Source of the DNA: Urophycis tenuis
Lineage: Eukaryota > Chordata > Actinopteri > Gadiformes > Phycidae
Assembly: GCA_036785325.1 (NCBI GenBank)
Contig: JAXIVH010000148.1
Location: 45,001-109,000, forward strand
Direction: 5' to 3'
Length of the DNA: 64,000 bases
Of this stretch, positions 1 to 11,812 are shown piece by piece. Both the position numbers and the translations under genes were made by a program. Positions within the stretch are counted from its first letter, which is position 1. Each line of letters begins with the position of its first letter. The notes beneath the pieces are model-generated. The model searched no databases and was not told where the DNA came from. It saw only the letters and a program-made list of their open reading frames with translations.

Positions 1-582
1 GGCCATAACATATCTCACTGGGGTCTGGTAGCAACATTTTTGTGGTCACAGGCTTTTAAAAAGGTTAATGTTAATCTATACCAAACAAAGCCCATGAGAA
101 GCTTTTACAGCTGTGGACAGTTGAGTGAAATGAAATGGTAGGAGGCAAACACACTATACAGCGCGCTGTAAATACCGCAGTCAGCGAAACCAACAAATGC
201 GTGCGTGTGCGTGTGTGCGCTTGTGTGCGTGTGCGTGCGTGCGTGCGTGCGTGCGTGCGCGTGGGTTCAAAGTCCTGAAATTACAACTGGATGTGCCTGG
301 CTCCGAAGCCTGCACAAAGTGATCAAATAAGTTGTATTCCTTGTATTACAGCGTGTGGCGGGCGGGCGGCGATGGGGCTGAGCGGGGGCGGGGGTGGCGG
401 TGACCTGGCTGACTATCTACATGGAAGAGTGTTTTCTTTAATGCATATGAAAGCAGGGAGTCAGCCGGCTGTGGCCGGACGCACGGACACGCCGCGCCGC
501 TTATCAAAAATAGAACATGAAAAGTCACTCGTGTTCCCGGGCAGTAAATCACGCGCGGCCACGTGTCTCCTTATCGCCACAG
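1..582. other. LMO1 intron 1 (3' part), non-coding
   Basis: This stretch lies upstream of the first visible LMO1 coding exon and ends in the acceptor CAG at 580-582. It holds a GT/GC-rich simple repeat at about 199-262. A calmer AT/GC-mixed block at about 400-580 contains a GATA-type motif (TTATCA, near 500). The open frame that runs from 291 into exon 2 is read-through of intron, not coding sequence. The first LMO1 exon, which encodes only about nine residues in the family, is not recognisable here and presumably lies before the window. Confidence 0.7.
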
Positions 583-796
583 GTGTGCCCATGCTCTCCG
601 TCCAGCCCAAAGGGAAACAGAAGGGGTGCGCGGGCTGCAATCGCAAGATTAAAGACCGCTACCTGCTCAAGGCCCTGGACAAATACTGGCACGAGGACTG
701 CCTGAAATGCGCCTGCTGCGACTGCCGCCTGGGGGAGGTGGGCTCCACCCTCTACACAAAAGCCAACCTCATCCTGTGTCGCCGGGACTACCTGAG
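583..796 (+). CDS. lmo1: LMO1 exon 2 (LIM domain 1)
   Basis: Acceptor CCACAG ends at 582 and donor GTAAGA begins at 797. The exon starts inside a glycine codon supplied by exon 1 and reads VPMLSVQPKGK before the first zinc-binding CxxC pair. It carries the whole first LIM domain (CAGC, H-x2-C, CACC, final CRRD). Confidence 0.96.
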
Positions 797-1300
797 GTAA
801 GAGAGGCGCCGGCCCCCTCCTCCTCCCCCCCCTCCCTCCCATCCCTCCCCTCCTCCCCCTCCTCCCCCCTCCCAGAGCAGATAGTGGGGGGGGGGGGGGG
901 TGCAACCTAAAGACCCTCGCTGTTATCATGCTGCTCCTCCAAATTAAACAGGATTAGCTTTCCGGCGGTCGGTGATCGTTCGGTGATATCCGTGTCCTTA
1001 ATAATGCCGCGGGGGGTGGGGGGGGGTGGGGGAGGGGGGGGGGTTTCTGGTCAAATGTTTACGGTAGAAAAAAAGACAAAAGTACACAGAGCATGCTCAA
1101 CACTTGGCTACCAGGGTTTCCTGGGAGATGGCTCTCGGTGTGTCTTTGAAAGAGGACGGACACGCTGCTAAATGTGTGCCAATTAAAACCAAACCCATAT
1201 AAGCTTGGTGTGCTGAAGCGCCTGTCACTGATCTGATGTAACAGGGAGACAAAAACACAAATACTGGGTGGTACCGGTGTTGACATCTTATGTGTGTGTG

Positions 1301-1335
<35 letters not shown>

Positions 1336-3668
1336 GTCATTTATTCCTCACGATTTCACTGCCCTTCCCCGTGTTTACATGAGGAGGACAGAAGACCCAC
1401 CCACCCTCCACCCCCACCCTCCACCCTCCACCCTCCACCCTCCACCCTCCACCCCCACCCCAGCGGTGTAGCTTTGAATCTGGGTGGTGCTGAAGCTGAA
1501 GGCGGAGGGATGGCTCCAGGCTGGTGCCTCCACCAGTATTCTGTGGACCACCCCCCTATCCCCACCCCCCTATCCCCACCCCCCTCACCGCTTCCTACTG
1601 CCATCTGCTCGCTAAATTAAACATGCTCATTTCCTGGGCGTTAAGTCCCATTCCCAATGAGATCTCGACATTTATCCCGCAGCATCCCTCGGGGCCAACT
1701 TAGAGACCCTGCCGCCCACAGGCCTCTCCCCCAGCCTCCCTGCCCTGCGTTATCCACCCCCTGTCCCCATGTCACCATGCCTCCACCACCACCAACCCCC
1801 CCACCACCCTCACCACCACCCCACCACCCCCACCACCACCCCCACCGCTCCACCACCACCACCCCACCACCAACCCACCACCACCACCCCCACCACCACC
1901 CTCACCACCACCACAACCACCACCCCCCCACCACCATCACCTCCACCACCACCCCACCACCCCCACCACCACCCCCACCGCTCCACCACCACCACCCCAC
2001 CACCAACCCACCACCACCACTACCACCACTACCATCACCACATCACCACTACACCATTACTACACCACCACCACCACCACCACCACCACCACTACCATCA
2101 CCACATCACCACTACACCATTACTACACCACCACCACCACCACCACCACCACCACTACCATCACCACCACCACCACCACTACCATCACCACATCACCACT
2201 ACACCATTACTACACCACCACCACCACCACCACCACCACCACCACCACTACCATCACCACATCACCAGTACACCATTACTACACCACCACCACCACCACC
2301 ACCATCGCCACATCACCACTACACCATTACTACACCACCACCACCACCACCACCACCCCCACCCTCAAGCCTGCTCACACCCCCCCGTCCCCCGCTGACA
2401 CCCCTCGTTGAACCAGGCCCGCCTTTAGCTCGCGCCATTAGCAACCGCTAGGACACCATCTCCTCTCAGATGGTCAGGATTAACCTTGTGTAAATGAGTG
2501 ACACGCAAACCAGCCAGACGCCGCCAGCTCCACGAGCTGCCGGCGTGGACCGCTGTCATCCGCCGGCTCTCAGCGAGAGTGGAATGTGTTTGAAGAGACA
2601 GCGGGCAAGGTCACCCTCAAACCTCCGCTGCCCCCCCGGCCCGGAGGGGCGGCTGAACGGCGCCGACGAGCGGGTAAATGACACGCGACGGCAGACATAA
2701 TTAGGCGCCGTGGCGTGAATGGGGGGGGGGGCTAACCCTAACCCCCTCGTCGGCCCATCAGCGCGGCGGGGCTGCGTTTGGCAGGGTGACGGCCGCGGCT
2801 GAGACCGCGCCACAGACCGCCACCGCCACCGCCACCGCCACCAGCGATGTGAGGAGGGAGCGGCGCCACAGAGAGGGTTCCTCAGACAGCGGGGAGCAGG
2901 CGGCGGCGGCGAGGTCTGTGGGAATACGGAGAACAGAACGACACTTGAAATCAGCAGGGAGCTGCGCGGGGATGAGGATAGATGGAGGAGAGGAAGCGGG
3001 ATGGTAGTCTCCGCGTTGCCACGTCAACACCGATGTGAAAAACTAAAAAGGGCGCCGACTTGAATTCACTCCCACTCCGAGCCAGAAACACAGGATGTTT
3101 AATGACTGGCCGTGCTCAGGATGAAGAATGCTTTTTATAATAATAATAATAATAATAATAATGCAGGGTTTTTTTTTACATTGAAACCTTGCAGTCAAAA
3201 CAGAAAGAAGACATTTTCTTTTAACCCTTTGAGAGCCTCAGCCGGAGAGACGCCAGAGCGGGATCACGTCACTTCACAGAGATCACTCAGAGAGCTCGAG
3301 TCGCGAGGGCGTTAACCCCTCGACGCCCGGCGGCTCTGCCTGCCCTGCCTGCCTTGCTCTTGGGCCGGGGAACAAAGGCTGTGCTCACCTGCGGTAATGG
3401 AGTTAAACACGGGCCCCAGCCTCCCGCACAGCCACACTTCATAAAGGACAGGCAGGGGGGGATCAAACACACTTCATATATTTGCCTGGGATTGGAGCGG
3501 TGCCATGTTCACATTAATTACACCGCCAGCTCCATCTGTGTTTGTCCTCCGGTCGTCCTGGCAACATCTTCAATGCACCTTCACTGTCCTGAAACCAGCA
3601 GCAAAGTTTTCACGGGCTCACTTTTTAATCACTTTGACAGACGATGCCGTCATTGCCACACACACACA

Positions 3669-3718
<50 letters not shown>

Positions 3719-6700
3719 CACACACACACGCACACACACACACAGAGAGGAGAGGAGGCTCCACAGTGTGTGAGCTGGTGACACACGCAGGCCTTATTGC
3801 GGAGGAGAACGATGGGTTCATTAGGCGTTTCATGTCTTCACGGAGGCCCGGGATGCGGTGACCTCGCCAGAGATATGACGAGCGGGACGCGCTTCTGATC
3901 ACCAGCGGCCCGAGGTCACCGGGAAGGCAAGCAAGAAATCACTGGTGTTCTCACGTTTACACGCGGACTGAACAGTGATTATACTCCTTTCTTAATATCT
4001 GTCGCATCCTTCTGGTTACCACCCTTATGTCTAATTCAGATAAAACAATCTGATGTTTTTCATCACATATTTATCACTGCCTGTGGAAGTGTAAGAAAAA
4101 GCTTAATACATTTCTATAAATGTCTCATGTATCTCCGTGTGTAAGATGTGAACAGCCAGAGCCAAGCTGAAAAAACAAGGTTCTGCTGCGTTGAAGCACG
4201 GTGATGAGCTGCAGGGCTCAGTCTTCTCTGGTGGAACGCAGCAACATGATGCAGAATGCATACGTCCATTAACGCTTCCACCAGACCGCAAGTAACGTTC
4301 AACCTGCAGCTCCGGTACTGGAAGCAGGACTTCATACAGCATCTGAATCTTTGGCTAGGATGTGACAGATAATAGATAATTCCACCTATGGTTTAGCTAT
4401 AACCCTATCATCAACACATGGTGAAAAGGATACCAAATGACATACTGTCTACTTAACATGAATGCAAGTCATGTTTTTCATCTGCCATTCATTTTTATAA
4501 ACCATTTGGACATTATTGGTGTAATGTCCAAATGGTACATTACACCAATGTAGATCATACTTCCATCATGCAAACGTTGTGTTTAGTGTGTGTTATTTTG
4601 TCCCCTTCTGTCAGTAATGATGCACGTCATCCACAGAGTCACAGTTAGACTCACTCATTCACAGTTAGACTCACTCATTCACAGTCAGACTGAGTCACAG
4701 TTAGACTCACTCATTCACAGTTAGACTGAGTCACAGTTGGACTCACTCATTCACAGTTAGACTGAGTCATTGTGTCGCATTTATCAGCTGCAGTGGTGAT
4801 TACGTGACGATATCAATAAATGAAGTCATTAATGAGAAGACTTTTTTTTGAAGTTATAAAATGTAACGGCAGGCCTTTCCACTTTATGCACCAGTGTAAA
4901 TCGCAACAACAGAGCCGGTAAAAGGAAAGGTCAGGCTCTTACCAAACAGCATTTGTCAAATTTAATTGCAGAGGATGGGCTTGGCTTACATACCTCTAAG
5001 GAGCAAACTGCTGGAGGTGTTTTCAAGCCCCTTAAACTTTGGATGGGGATCCTTCAGCTGGGCTCCCTGTGGGGAATCACACGAGGCGTTTATCTCGGCA
5101 TCCCAACACGGCTGTAAATAGAATGTCCAACCAGCGAACACATGCACGTTACACAAAGAGCAGTGTCCACTGTGAAGAGGGTAATTGCCAAGAAAGGTTA
5201 GAATAAGTAAGAGCTGTTAACGATGTCTGCGGTCAGGATCCCTGCACGTCAGCCTCAGTAATTGGGCATGGCTGTCAAGGTTCTTTCATAGCCTCGGTTC
5301 TCCCTCAGAGACCTCAGTGTGTGACCCCTCGCAAAGGTCAAGCCCAGGTCGAGAGCAACAGCAGTTCAACCCATTAGGCTTTGTTAATATTATAGGGTTT
5401 TTCAGGTTGATATGCTTAAGAGGTAGAAAGCAATGTATCATGTTGACATCGTTTTCCTTCAAGGACGTAATGAGACAGAATTGTTGTGCACTCTGGTGAG
5501 TGGTGCATGTAAACACCGCAGTCGGAATCTAAATCTGCCTCTGCCATGGAAGGTTCAGGATCAGGTACAATATAACGACACAAGAGACAAAGACAGGGCA
5601 ACATCTGGCATTCGGTAACGATTTCACAAAAACAACAAATGTGCATTAGGATTATAATAGCTATTTATTTGTGGGGTTGATAGATGTTCAAGGAAAACGC
5701 ATCTTTAAATTAGAGGTAAGATTATGATTAAAAAAAAAATCCATTGTTCCCCGGCTTCACGTTTCGACAAAGAACAGAAAGTTCTCTTTGACAAAGTTGG
5801 GCTCTGTGTGTGGCAGATGTCCTATTACTCACTTAACTCAGCGGTGCGGCTGATCTTTCTCTTACACACCTTCTGAATTGGACCATTTCTCGTGGCAACA
5901 AACAGCTGTGCTCTCCAGGCCTACATATCGCCGGCTCCGACTCCGCGCTCCTCAGGGGCAGAAGGCCCTAATTAGATGCAGGCGCTGCAGCGAAGACTCT
6001 CCCTCTAACAAGGTGAAAGCAACTGAAGGAGACTGGCCATAATGAACCACAATATCAACTTGGTGGCCTCTCTCTCTCTCTGAGTTGTACAACTTCGGCG
6101 TGGCATGTTTAACATACCTCCGGAGTGGCCTCCCCCCTCCCCAGCAGAACTGAGACCCGCCCTCGCAGAATATAGAAATCTATCTGCGATCCAGAATCTC
6201 CAAATTAAACGGCGAAGCAGGTGCCGGGGAAATGAGAATGTAAATGCGTCCGGGGCGAGTGTTTGAGCCGCGGTCGCCCGGCGCGGGAAGCGGGCGCCGG
6301 CGGTCTGCGTCTCCTCGCTCTGACCTTTTGACCCCCAGCGTCTCACTCCTATCTAATAAGCTTCAACTAGCAGCCGCAAACGCTGGGTTTTCCAAAGCTG
6401 CGTCGGCCGCTTTGCCAAACATTTAGACACCGCTCCGAGGTAACATCTCCCCCCGGTCCCTCAGCACCCCGCCACCGCCCTCCCCCACCTCCCCCATCCT
6501 CCCCCACCCTCCCCCACACCCGCCACCCCCTGAATTCAGAGAGGCATGAATGAGCACATGAGAAAGGAGTGAGGTTTTTATAGCTTCTGACGAGCGGGTT
6601 GTACACAGCCAGTGTGCTCTGGATCTGCTCAGCGAGTCTGAACAGAACTTCAGAACTACAGCGTGCAGCCGCTCCGCCTCAGACACGGTGCTGCTTTTTG

Positions 6701-9348
6701 GTTTTGCGTGAGCGGGCAGAAAATCTTTGAAGAAAAAGATTAAAACCACGTGATCAATTTAATTAGATCATTAGCCCTGAATTACCATTTATATTTACAA
6801 TCCTCATTAAAAAAACATCACAAAATGAAGGCATTCGCCAAGAAATATCAATGCATAACATTTGACGTCTGAATTGGTTATTTGTTATTTGGTGTTGCTG
6901 TTTGCGTGAGGTTATTACGGTTAACGTTTGTGTCTGTCTGTCTGTCTGTCTGTCTGTATTCCAGGCTCTTTGGAACGACAGGGAACTGTGCAGCCTGCAG
7001 TAAACTGATCCCAGCCTTTGAAATGGTGATGAGAGCAAGAGATAATGTTTACCATTTGGACTGTTTCGCCTGTCAGCTTTGTAACCAGAGGTAAGGACTT
7101 CACGGTGGTTCTTCACAATTAGCTTCTTTGTTCATGTGTTGGTTGAGAGTGTTTGGCAGTAACTTGCGTACAGCTTGACGCTTCAGTGTACATAAAGGCT
7201 GAACAATAGACAATTTTAATCACCATACATGTTAAAACACATATTATAGCTCAACATAAGAACAACCAACATGACAACGACCACCTGAAAACCAATTAAC
7301 AATAAACTGTATAATTAATAACGTCATTCTCATTACTTTTTGTTTGGTATTCCTGTCTACATTTTAATAGCAAATGTATCAGTGGTCAACATTTATTTCT
7401 ACAAATACTATTTGACTTGCTAGCTATTTCAGCACACCTTACACCACATTTATAACAATGCTCCCTTATTTATTTCATTATATTCTATCATACCTCTCAC
7501 TGGCCCTTTTGTCTGGGTTTTTGTTTCGGCCATGAATTGTGCAACAGCTAGGCCAGTCCAAAGCAAGGTCAAAGTGGATGTTTTAATGGCCGTCTGGTGT
7601 TACCAGACACCACAGCAATGAGCTACCTCACAGACATACATGGACGTGAAAATGTATTTCCTTAGAGATAAGGTAATTATGAATGAATTATGAAGGGCAT
7701 AACACACGATACGCCATACTTTAATCTACTGTTAATAATAGAACGAGCCTGCCAGCATAACTTTCTCTGCGCGGTTGGAAAGATGCGGCTGACCCTGTTC
7801 CTGCACCGGGCACAAGCTCATTAACCTCAAAGCCACCAGATTCACTTAACAGGACAGGCACCTGCTCTGAGGGAACACCGGCCAGGCCTCCGCTAGACAA
7901 GCAGTCTGCCCTTAACACGCCACCGCATGGCGACTGTGATTCCGCCGCCGCCTGGCGGCTGTGACTCCACCACCTTGTGGCTGTGACTCTGCCACCTGGT
8001 AGCTGTCACTCCGTGGCTGTGACTCTGCCACATTGTGGCTGTGACTCCGCCACCTGGTGGCTGTGACTCCGTGGCTGTGACTCCACCACCTTGTGGCTGT
8101 GACTCCGTGGCTGTGACTCCACCACCTTGTGGCTGTGATTCCGTGGCTGTGACTCCACCACCTTGTGGCTGTGACTCCGTGGCTGTGACTCGACCACCTG
8201 GTGGCTGTGATTCCACCACCTTGTGGCTGTGACTCCGCCACCTGGTAGCTGTCACTCCGTGGCTGTGACTCGACCACCTGGTGGCTGTGATTCCGCCACC
8301 TTGTGGCTGTGACTCCGCCACCTGGTAGCTGTCACTCCGTGGCTGTGACTCCACCACCTTGTGGCTGTGACTCTGCCACCTGGTGGCTGTGACTCTGTGG
8401 CTGTGACTCCACCACCTTGTGGCTGTGACTCGACCGCCTGGCGGCTGTGACTCCGTGGCTGTGACTCCACCACCTTGTGGCTGTGACTCGACCGCCTGGC
8501 GGCTGTGACTCCGTGGCTGTGCCTCTGCCACCTTGTGGCTGTGACTCCGTGGCTGTGACTCTGCCACCTTGTGGCTATGACTCCACCGCCGGTCCCGCCT
8601 CATTACAAGAGCCAAGCGACGCTCAACTTTGCCCTAATCTGGTCCACCCTGGAGTCTTGTCACCAACCTGCCGTAATGGTGGCAAACAAAGAGGGAACGA
8701 GTCCCTCGTTCTGCCCCCACTGGGCACGTTCCCTCTTCTTCAGTTGACTTCTGGACTGGCGAGTGAAAACATTCTTGACAATAGGCACCAGAATCCGGCG
8801 GGTGGAAAAGTGGAGCCCCTGGCGGGGTTACCTTGGTAACCGGCGTGGTAATGGTGCTCTCCTTGCCAGTCCCGAGAAGGTTGGCCCTTCTTTTATTGGG
8901 TGCCGGACCCCGTCTGCACGCCTCCCAGTGAAAGCGTTTGACTCTGCCTTCACTTTGAGCTCAGCCCTCTCAGCCCGGTGGCCACCGGCCGCGCCTCGGC
9001 GTCCCGGGCGGGGAAACAATGGCGTCCAGCGGGTAGAACAGGAAGGTGCGAGCCAAAGGTTTTCAGTCAAAGTGAGGCGCGTGGTAATGGAAATCAACAC
9101 GGCTGCTTATTCTCCGACTGCCGGAGCAGAACAGAGTCATTATCAGCTTATCAGCACACGCCGGCTCTCTAATGACACCAACACCAGGTGACATTTTGTC
9201 CTCTAACGCTGTCTTTTATCTCCCGACATCCTCTGCCTGCAGGTTTTGTGTGGGGGACAAGTTTTTCCTAAAGAACAACATGATTTTGTGTCAAATGGAC
9301 TATGAGGAGGGCCAGCTGAACGGAAGCTTCGAGACGCCGGTGCAGTAG
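583..9348 (+). CDS. lmo1: LMO1 (rhombotin-1), LIM-domain-only protein, 5'-partial, three exons
   Basis: LMO1 is a small nuclear adaptor made almost entirely of two LIM zinc-binding domains. It bridges LDB1 and bHLH/GATA factors in transcription complexes and has no DNA-binding domain of its own. Exons 583-796, 6965-7090 and 9243-9348 join in phase. All introns have GT/AG ends and arginine codons are split AG|G at both internal junctions. The joined exons encode 147 residues plus the last two bases of a split glycine codon. With the nine-residue exon 1 of the family this gives the usual 156 residues. LIM1 (CAGCNRKI...CRRDYLR) is in the first exon, LIM2 (CAACSKLI...) spans the second and third. 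FGTTGN and the tail QMDYEEGQLNGSFETPVQ identify LMO1 rather than LMO3, which has FGVTGN and a different C-terminus. RIC3 follows on the same strand, as in mammals. Confidence 0.96.
1785..2355. repeat. CAC/ACC-rich trinucleotide tract, about 570 bp
   Basis: The strand is almost purely A and C, built from CAC and CCACC runs broken by higher-order units containing TACCATCACCACATCACC and ACTACACCATTACTACACC. Those larger units recur about six times, so the tract is a compound of trinucleotide and minisatellite expansion. The long open frames across it (His-, Pro- or Thr-rich) follow from the repeat and are not genes. Confidence 0.95.
4501..4549. repeat. Nested overlapping inverted repeats
   Basis: Arms 4501-4515 (ACCATTTGGACATTA) and 4522-4536 are perfect reverse complements. 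In addition 4515-4527 (ATTGGTGTAATGT) is a perfect reverse complement of 4537-4549. The two hairpins share bases, so only one can form at a time. The arrangement is what successive template switches would leave. Confidence 0.9.
4636..4768. repeat. Minisatellite, about 20-bp units (CACAGTTAGACTCACTCATT)
   Basis: Six to seven imperfect units alternate between a 20-bp form (CACAGTTAGACTCACTCATT) and a shorter form ending GACTGAGT. It lies in LMO1 intron 2. Confidence 0.85.
6929..6958. repeat. TCTG tetranucleotide repeat at the LMO1 exon 3 acceptor
   Basis: A run of (TGTC)n sits immediately upstream of TATTCCAG, the acceptor of LMO1 exon 3, and so occupies the place of the polypyrimidine tract. 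Its copy number could vary between individuals. Confidence 0.85.
6965..7090 (+). CDS. lmo1: LMO1 exon 3 (start of LIM domain 2)
   Basis: Acceptor CCAG ends at 6964 and donor GTAAGG begins at 7091. The exon encodes LFGTTGNCAACSKLI through CFACQLCNQ, the first zinc module and half of the second module of LIM2. FGTTGN is the LMO1-type sequence. Confidence 0.96.
7091..9242 (+). other. LMO1 intron 3, non-coding
   Basis: This intron contains an AT-rich half (7100-7900) without recognisable features, the minisatellite at 7928-8590, and a GC-richer part before the acceptor TGCAG at 9238-9242. No coding sequence is supported. The long minus-strand frames over the minisatellite are repeat artefacts. 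Confidence 0.85.
7928..8590. repeat. Minisatellite, GTGGCTGTGACTCC-type units
   Basis: About 0.66 kb of tandem copies of a roughly 15-21-bp motif, GTGGCTGTGACTCC, alternating with CACCACCTTGTGGCTGTGA-type units. Pairs form a higher-order period of about 36 bp. Unit variants (CCACCTGGTGG, CCGCCTGGCGG, CCACCTTGTGG) are interspersed, as expected from repeated unequal exchange. It keeps long open frames on both strands, which explains the 240-codon minus-strand frame over it. Confidence 0.93.
9243..9348 (+). CDS. lmo1: LMO1 exon 4 (end of LIM domain 2 and stop)
   Basis: Acceptor TGCAG ends at 9242. The exon encodes FCVGDKFFLKNNMILCQMDY and the short tail EEGQLNGSFETPVQ, with stop TAG at 9346-9348. 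The last zinc ligands of LIM2 are here. Confidence 0.96.
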
Positions 9349-10120
9349 TGGGAGCCCCGGGGGCGGGGCCTGCGGGACGGGGGGCGGGGCCTGGTGGGGG
9401 GGGGGGGGGGTGGGGCAGGTGGCGGGGCGGGGTGGTGGCGGTGGCGTGGGGGGCGGAGCTCCGCTCCACGCGTTCCACGAGATGAGCCGCTGCTGCTCAT
9501 TGGACAGAGACAAGCGTCTGCTTGCCTGCAATACTTTTTAAAACACCTTTATGAACCCCTAAAGACTCTATTGTAAATGTACTCCCCCGTGGCCCAACAC
9601 TGAGCAGTTACCAGTTTTGATGTACAGTTGTGCCTGCTTAGCTGAGCACTGTATTGCTTGTATGGTTTTTTTTGTGAAATTTGTTTAGGAATTATTTTAT
9701 TTTTTCATTTCTTTTCTTTTGGAAATGGTTATTTGGAGGGTATGTACAGTCTGTTTTCTCTGTATATATAAACTGGAACAATTATTTTATGAAATGTAAT
9801 GCAATTTTATTACTAGTGTCAATTAAAAATTCTTAAATGTTCATAGTGAGTTTTTCCTCTTGTACTACAAACCAAAGTGATGGAGCTGGTGTGGCCCATG
9901 TGTTGATGTGTACTCATAGCTCTAAGAAGCCACAGCGTTGTAAAAAGCCTCGCAATGGGAACAACAAATATATTTGAAATCCTTTTTTTGAAAAAAAGAA
10001 ACATCATGGAACAAACAACATTTTATTACATTTTGCAGGGTTCTGATGGAACTATAAATGCTGTTTAAAATGACCTAAATAAGATTTTATTTGGAATAAA
10101 AGAATGCTTCTCCAAACCGT
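9349..10120 (+). other. lmo1: LMO1 3' UTR and poly(A) region
   Basis: Transcribed sequence after the stop begins with a G-rich tract (9350-9470) and becomes AT-rich. A canonical AATAAA is at 10095-10100, followed within 25-45 bases by a GT-rich stretch, so cleavage near 10115 is likely. The exact end cannot be read from sequence alone. Confidence 0.65.
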
Positions 10121-10264
10121 GTTGTTTTGCAGGTGTGTGTGTGGGCGGGGCTTCAGCGAGCCCCCCTGATTGACGGCCCTCTAATTGGCTTCTGATCACA
10201 ACAGTGGGCGGGCCCTGGGACCGAGTGGCGCTCTGCGCTGTCCAGTCGGGCCTCGTCTCATCTC

Positions 10265-10575
10265 ACGGTCCAGGTGTGAAGCAGAGTCCAGGTGACACTG
10301 AGTCCAGGTGTGAAGTAGAGTCCAGGTGACACTGAGTCCAGGTAACACTGAGTCCAGGTAACACTGAGTCCAGGTAACACTGAGTCCAGGTAACACTGAG
10401 TCCAGGTAACACTGAGTCCAGGTGACCCTGAGTCCAGGTAACACTGAGTCCAGGTGTGAAGTAGAGTCCAGGTAACACTGAGTCCAGGTAACACTGAGTC
10501 CAGGTAACACTGAGTCCAGGTGACACTGAGTCCAGGTAACACTGAGTCCAGGTAACACTGAGTCCAGGTGACACT
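10265..10575. repeat. Minisatellite, 16-bp units (GTCCAGGTAACACTGA)
   Basis: About nineteen near-identical copies of GTCCAGGTAACACTGA occur with two recurring variants: AGGTGACACTGA, and a longer AGGTGTGAAGTAGA or AGGTGTGAAGCAGA unit. Sixteen is not a multiple of three, yet all three frames stay open on the minus strand because no unit contains a stop. This produces spurious 90-120-codon frames. Confidence 0.95.
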
Positions 10576-10712
10576 GCTGGCCCGCAGATCAACCAGAGGT
10601 TTTAATTCAGTTCATACAAGAGCAGATCAATTAGTAAATGACCCCCCGAGAGTTTAAAAGCCCATTACATCAGCTTTTATCAAACCTTGTTTTTCAAGTA
10701 TTTAACGACATC

Positions 10713-10751
<39 letters not shown>

Positions 10752-11004
10752 CTATAGAGCGCTCCCATTTCCTGGAAACTTTCATTAGTTGTGCTAAAAT
10801 AAAGACATAATCAGGAAAAGCAGGGTTTTTTTTCTCCCCCACCACATTCTTCAAACTTCTATAAAACTTAATTACGGAGTGACGTTCGGGGCAGGAGCCC
10901 CAAATAAGGAGGTGCACGGCCGTAAAGCCAGGCAGGGCCGGGGAGCTCGTTTACACAGGTGCCGGGGTGGGGGGGCGGGTGGGCTCGTGGGCTCGTAAAT
11001 GTGT

Positions 11005-11006
<2 letters not shown>

Positions 11007-11035
<29 letters not shown>

Positions 11036-11320
11036 AGGAGGGCCTCCAGTAACTACAGAATCCCCCTGAAGCAACGCGCTCCTCCTCTTCCGCCTCACCT
11101 CCTCCTTCTCCTCCTCCTCCTCTTCCTCCTTTTCCTCCTCCTCCTCCTCCTCCGCCTCCTCCTCCTCCTCTTCCTCCTCCTCCTCACCTCCTCCTCCTCC
11201 TCCTTCTCCTTCACCTCCTCCTCCTCACCTCCTCCTCCACCTCCTCTTCCTCCTTCTCCTCCTCTTCCTCCTTCTCCTCCTCCTCCTTCTCCTCCTCCTC
11301 ACCTCCTCCTCCTCCTCACC
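11007..11320. repeat. G29 run followed by a 235-bp polypyrimidine mirror-type tract
   Basis: Positions 11007-11035 are an unbroken run of 29 G. After 50 bases of mixed sequence, 11085-11320 is nearly all C and T, built from CTCCTCCTC and TTCCTC units. Such sequences are known to be able to form G-quadruplex or triplex DNA. Confidence 0.9.
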
Positions 11321-11736
11321 TCGGCCGTCATGTGGACGGCCGCCACGCCGCGGGGTCACAGAGGTCACGCCCGCCTGGCGCACCGCGTCTCAACGTTTCG
11401 GTTCCAGCAGAGCGCCGTCGGGTCTGAAATGTGGCGTTCTGCTGCCGCGTTCCACCCACAGGAAACCAAATGGCAACATAATCTCCTCACAAATAAATCA
11501 AGTGTGCAAAGATCATTAATTAGAAATTCATTAAAAATTCAGACTCACAGGCAGGTGCGCAAATAAAGGATTAGGTAGACATCAATTATAGCACATAAGA
11601 GCACTATTTAATTGCAGTTCCTAGATTGATTTACAGAGGGAGACAATCAGGCTCCATGCAATATGGCTGATTGCTCATTTTCTGGAAAAATAATGAGGAA
11701 AAGACCTCGCCAACCAAGGCTGTGTCCCCAGCTGCA

Positions 11737-11737
<1 letters not shown>

Positions 11738-11812
<75 letters not shown>

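Larger units (their letters stand above)
797..6964 (+). other. LMO1 intron 2, non-coding
   Basis: This 6.2-kb intron holds no supported gene. It contains G-rich tracts (888-900, 1009-1044), a GT repeat (1290-1338), a very long CAC-rich tract (about 1785-2355), an AAT repeat (3139-3162), a CA repeat (3656-3744), a nested inverted repeat (4501-4549) and a 20-bp-period repeat (4636-4768). The remaining AT-rich parts, including 4830-6400, show no repeat-family signature that I recognise and may include regulatory sequence. Confidence 0.85.

Noticed and set aside
291..582. Frame extending LMO1 exon 2 to an upstream ATG
   Set aside because: A good splice acceptor lies at 580-582 and the protein family begins with a short separate exon. 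The upstream residues have no similarity to LMO proteins.
1657..2451. Long open frames rich in Pro/His/Thr in LMO1 intron 2
   Set aside because: They come from a CAC-rich repeat, where two frames lack stops by composition. There is no homology or codon bias of a gene.
7893..8615. 240-codon minus-strand frame with SHSHKVVESQP-type repeats
   Set aside because: It lies inside the LMO1 intron 3 minisatellite and simply translates the repeat unit. Both strands are open for the same reason.
10196..10592. Minus-strand frames with repeated LDSVLPGLSVTW
   Set aside because: The 16-bp minisatellite has no stop in any minus-strand frame, so three overlapping repeat proteins appear. They are not genes.
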